Part shown: positions 63,745 through 64,000 of the stretch, piece after piece | Numbering within the stretch: the first letter of the stretch is position 1 | Layout: each line of letters starts with the position of its first letter | Source of the DNA: Bradyrhizobium sp. 164 | Lineage (GTDB): Bacteria > Pseudomonadota > Alphaproteobacteria > Rhizobiales > Xanthobacteraceae | DNA length: 64,000 bases | Reading direction: 5' to 3' | Assembly: GCF_023073715.1 (NCBI RefSeq) | Contig: NZ_JADPKA010000017.1 | Location: 24,323 to 88,322 of the forward strand | Position numbers and translations under genes: made by a program | Notes under the pieces: generated by a model | What the model saw: the letters and a program-made list of their open reading frames with translations, nothing else | Databases searched by the model: none | Told to the model about the DNA's origin: nothing

Positions 63745-63807
63745 CTCGCGTGTCGTTCCGGAGCTGGGTGCGAAACCGGGATCGTGCGCGGCACGTCCAA
63801 TCTATTT

Positions 63808-63912
63808 CCCTCACCCTGAGGAGCTGCGAAGCGGCGTCGCGAAGGGCGGGGATCACAGGCGGGCCTGCATCCTTCGAGACGCGCGCAAGAGCGCGCTCCT
63901 CAGAGCCTGACC
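63808..63912. repeat. Palindromic repeat after parB
   Basis: CCCTCACCCTGAGGAGC at the left and GCTCCTCAGAGCCTGA at the right, with GCGAAGGGCG and CCTTCGAGACGC inside, form a long imperfect palindrome. It is a familiar interspersed repeat type of bradyrhizobia, by recall. It occupies most of the 237-base gap after parB. Confidence 0.65.
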
Positions 63913-63981
63913 GAAAAAGGGTGAGCGGTTTTGGCCGGCTTGTGATTCCTTCGGATTTGCAAAGATTCGAGGGAGGACACC

Positions 63982-64000
63982 ATGCCGTGGACCAAAACCG
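63982..64000 (+). CDS. Possible start of a downstream gene (truncated by window end)
   Basis: An ATG at 63982 follows GAGGGAGGAC, a good ribosome-binding site, and opens MPWTKT before the window ends. Too little is visible to name it. Confidence 0.4.

Overview
This 64 kb window is ordinary chromosomal DNA of a GC-rich alphaproteobacterium of the order Hyphomicrobiales, most likely Bradyrhizobium or a close relative. The reasons are the high GC content, the gene order (for example rho-mnmE-mnmG-rsmG-parA-parB and hrcA-grpE next to rph-rdgB-hemW), the families DUF2244, DUF2585, EI24, TimA/Tim44 and HemJ, and several families of short palindromic intergenic repeats. The organism assignment comes from pattern recognition, not from a database search. 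I see no tRNA, rRNA, CRISPR array, prophage or insertion sequence, and nothing that stands out as foreign.

Layout. 0-8.6 kb: a truncated Tat-exported flavin amine oxidase; a YiiX-type cysteine hydrolase; a divergent csoR/copA copper module with a clear operator between the two genes; nikR; an EI24 membrane protein; nth; DUF2244; and an AraC/methyltransferase fusion for alkylated-DNA repair. 8.7-16.4 kb: a minus-strand block with gpmA, dapB, DUF1330, pyrF, an FMN reductase, a PmtA-like methyltransferase, dnaJ and dnaK, with a heat-shock-type promoter ahead of dnaK. 16.4-26.6 kb: an exported protein, nicotinamidase, hrcA-grpE, then rph-rdgB-hemW, a lipoprotein with a periplasmic-binding fold, and rsmI-yraN-gshB. 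26.9-32.6 kb: a partial Tad/Flp pilus locus (cpaBCDE, a convergent TadD-like lipoprotein and a small PilZ protein) without cpaF, tadB, tadC or a pilin. 32.8-38.4 kb: comM/yifB, a hybrid histidine kinase, and small exported or zinc-ribbon proteins. 38.5-46.8 kb: coaA-hisE-hisF-hisA-hisH-DUF2628-hisB, divergent from hslV; hslU lies 1.3 kb further on, after two unrelated genes. 47-54.7 kb: a polytopic membrane protein, smr-mltA-timA, secB, and dnaQ-coaE-maf-ppsR. 55.2-64 kb: hemJ, rho, mnmE, mnmG, rsmG, parA and parB, all on the plus strand, with three perfect parS sites and two near-perfect ones.

The most interesting part is 54.7-61.1 kb. The genes switch from all-minus (dnaQ-coaE-maf-ppsR) to all-plus (hemJ onwards) across a 458 bp gap. 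That gap is flanked by the homologues of RP001 (ppsR) and RP883 (hemJ). In Caulobacter and Rickettsia those two genes bracket hemE-hemH and the chromosomal origin. Here hemE and hemH are absent from the interval. The gap holds degenerate DnaA-box-like sequences, a CtrA-like site and two inverted repeats, and the parS cluster starts 4 kb away. I infer that the chromosomal replication origin lies here. A second, AT-rich and repeat-bearing gap between rho and mnmE is a weaker alternative. One parS site contains the only plausible start codon of rsmG.

I did not find a convincing undescribed multi-gene system. The findings are mostly regulatory or architectural.
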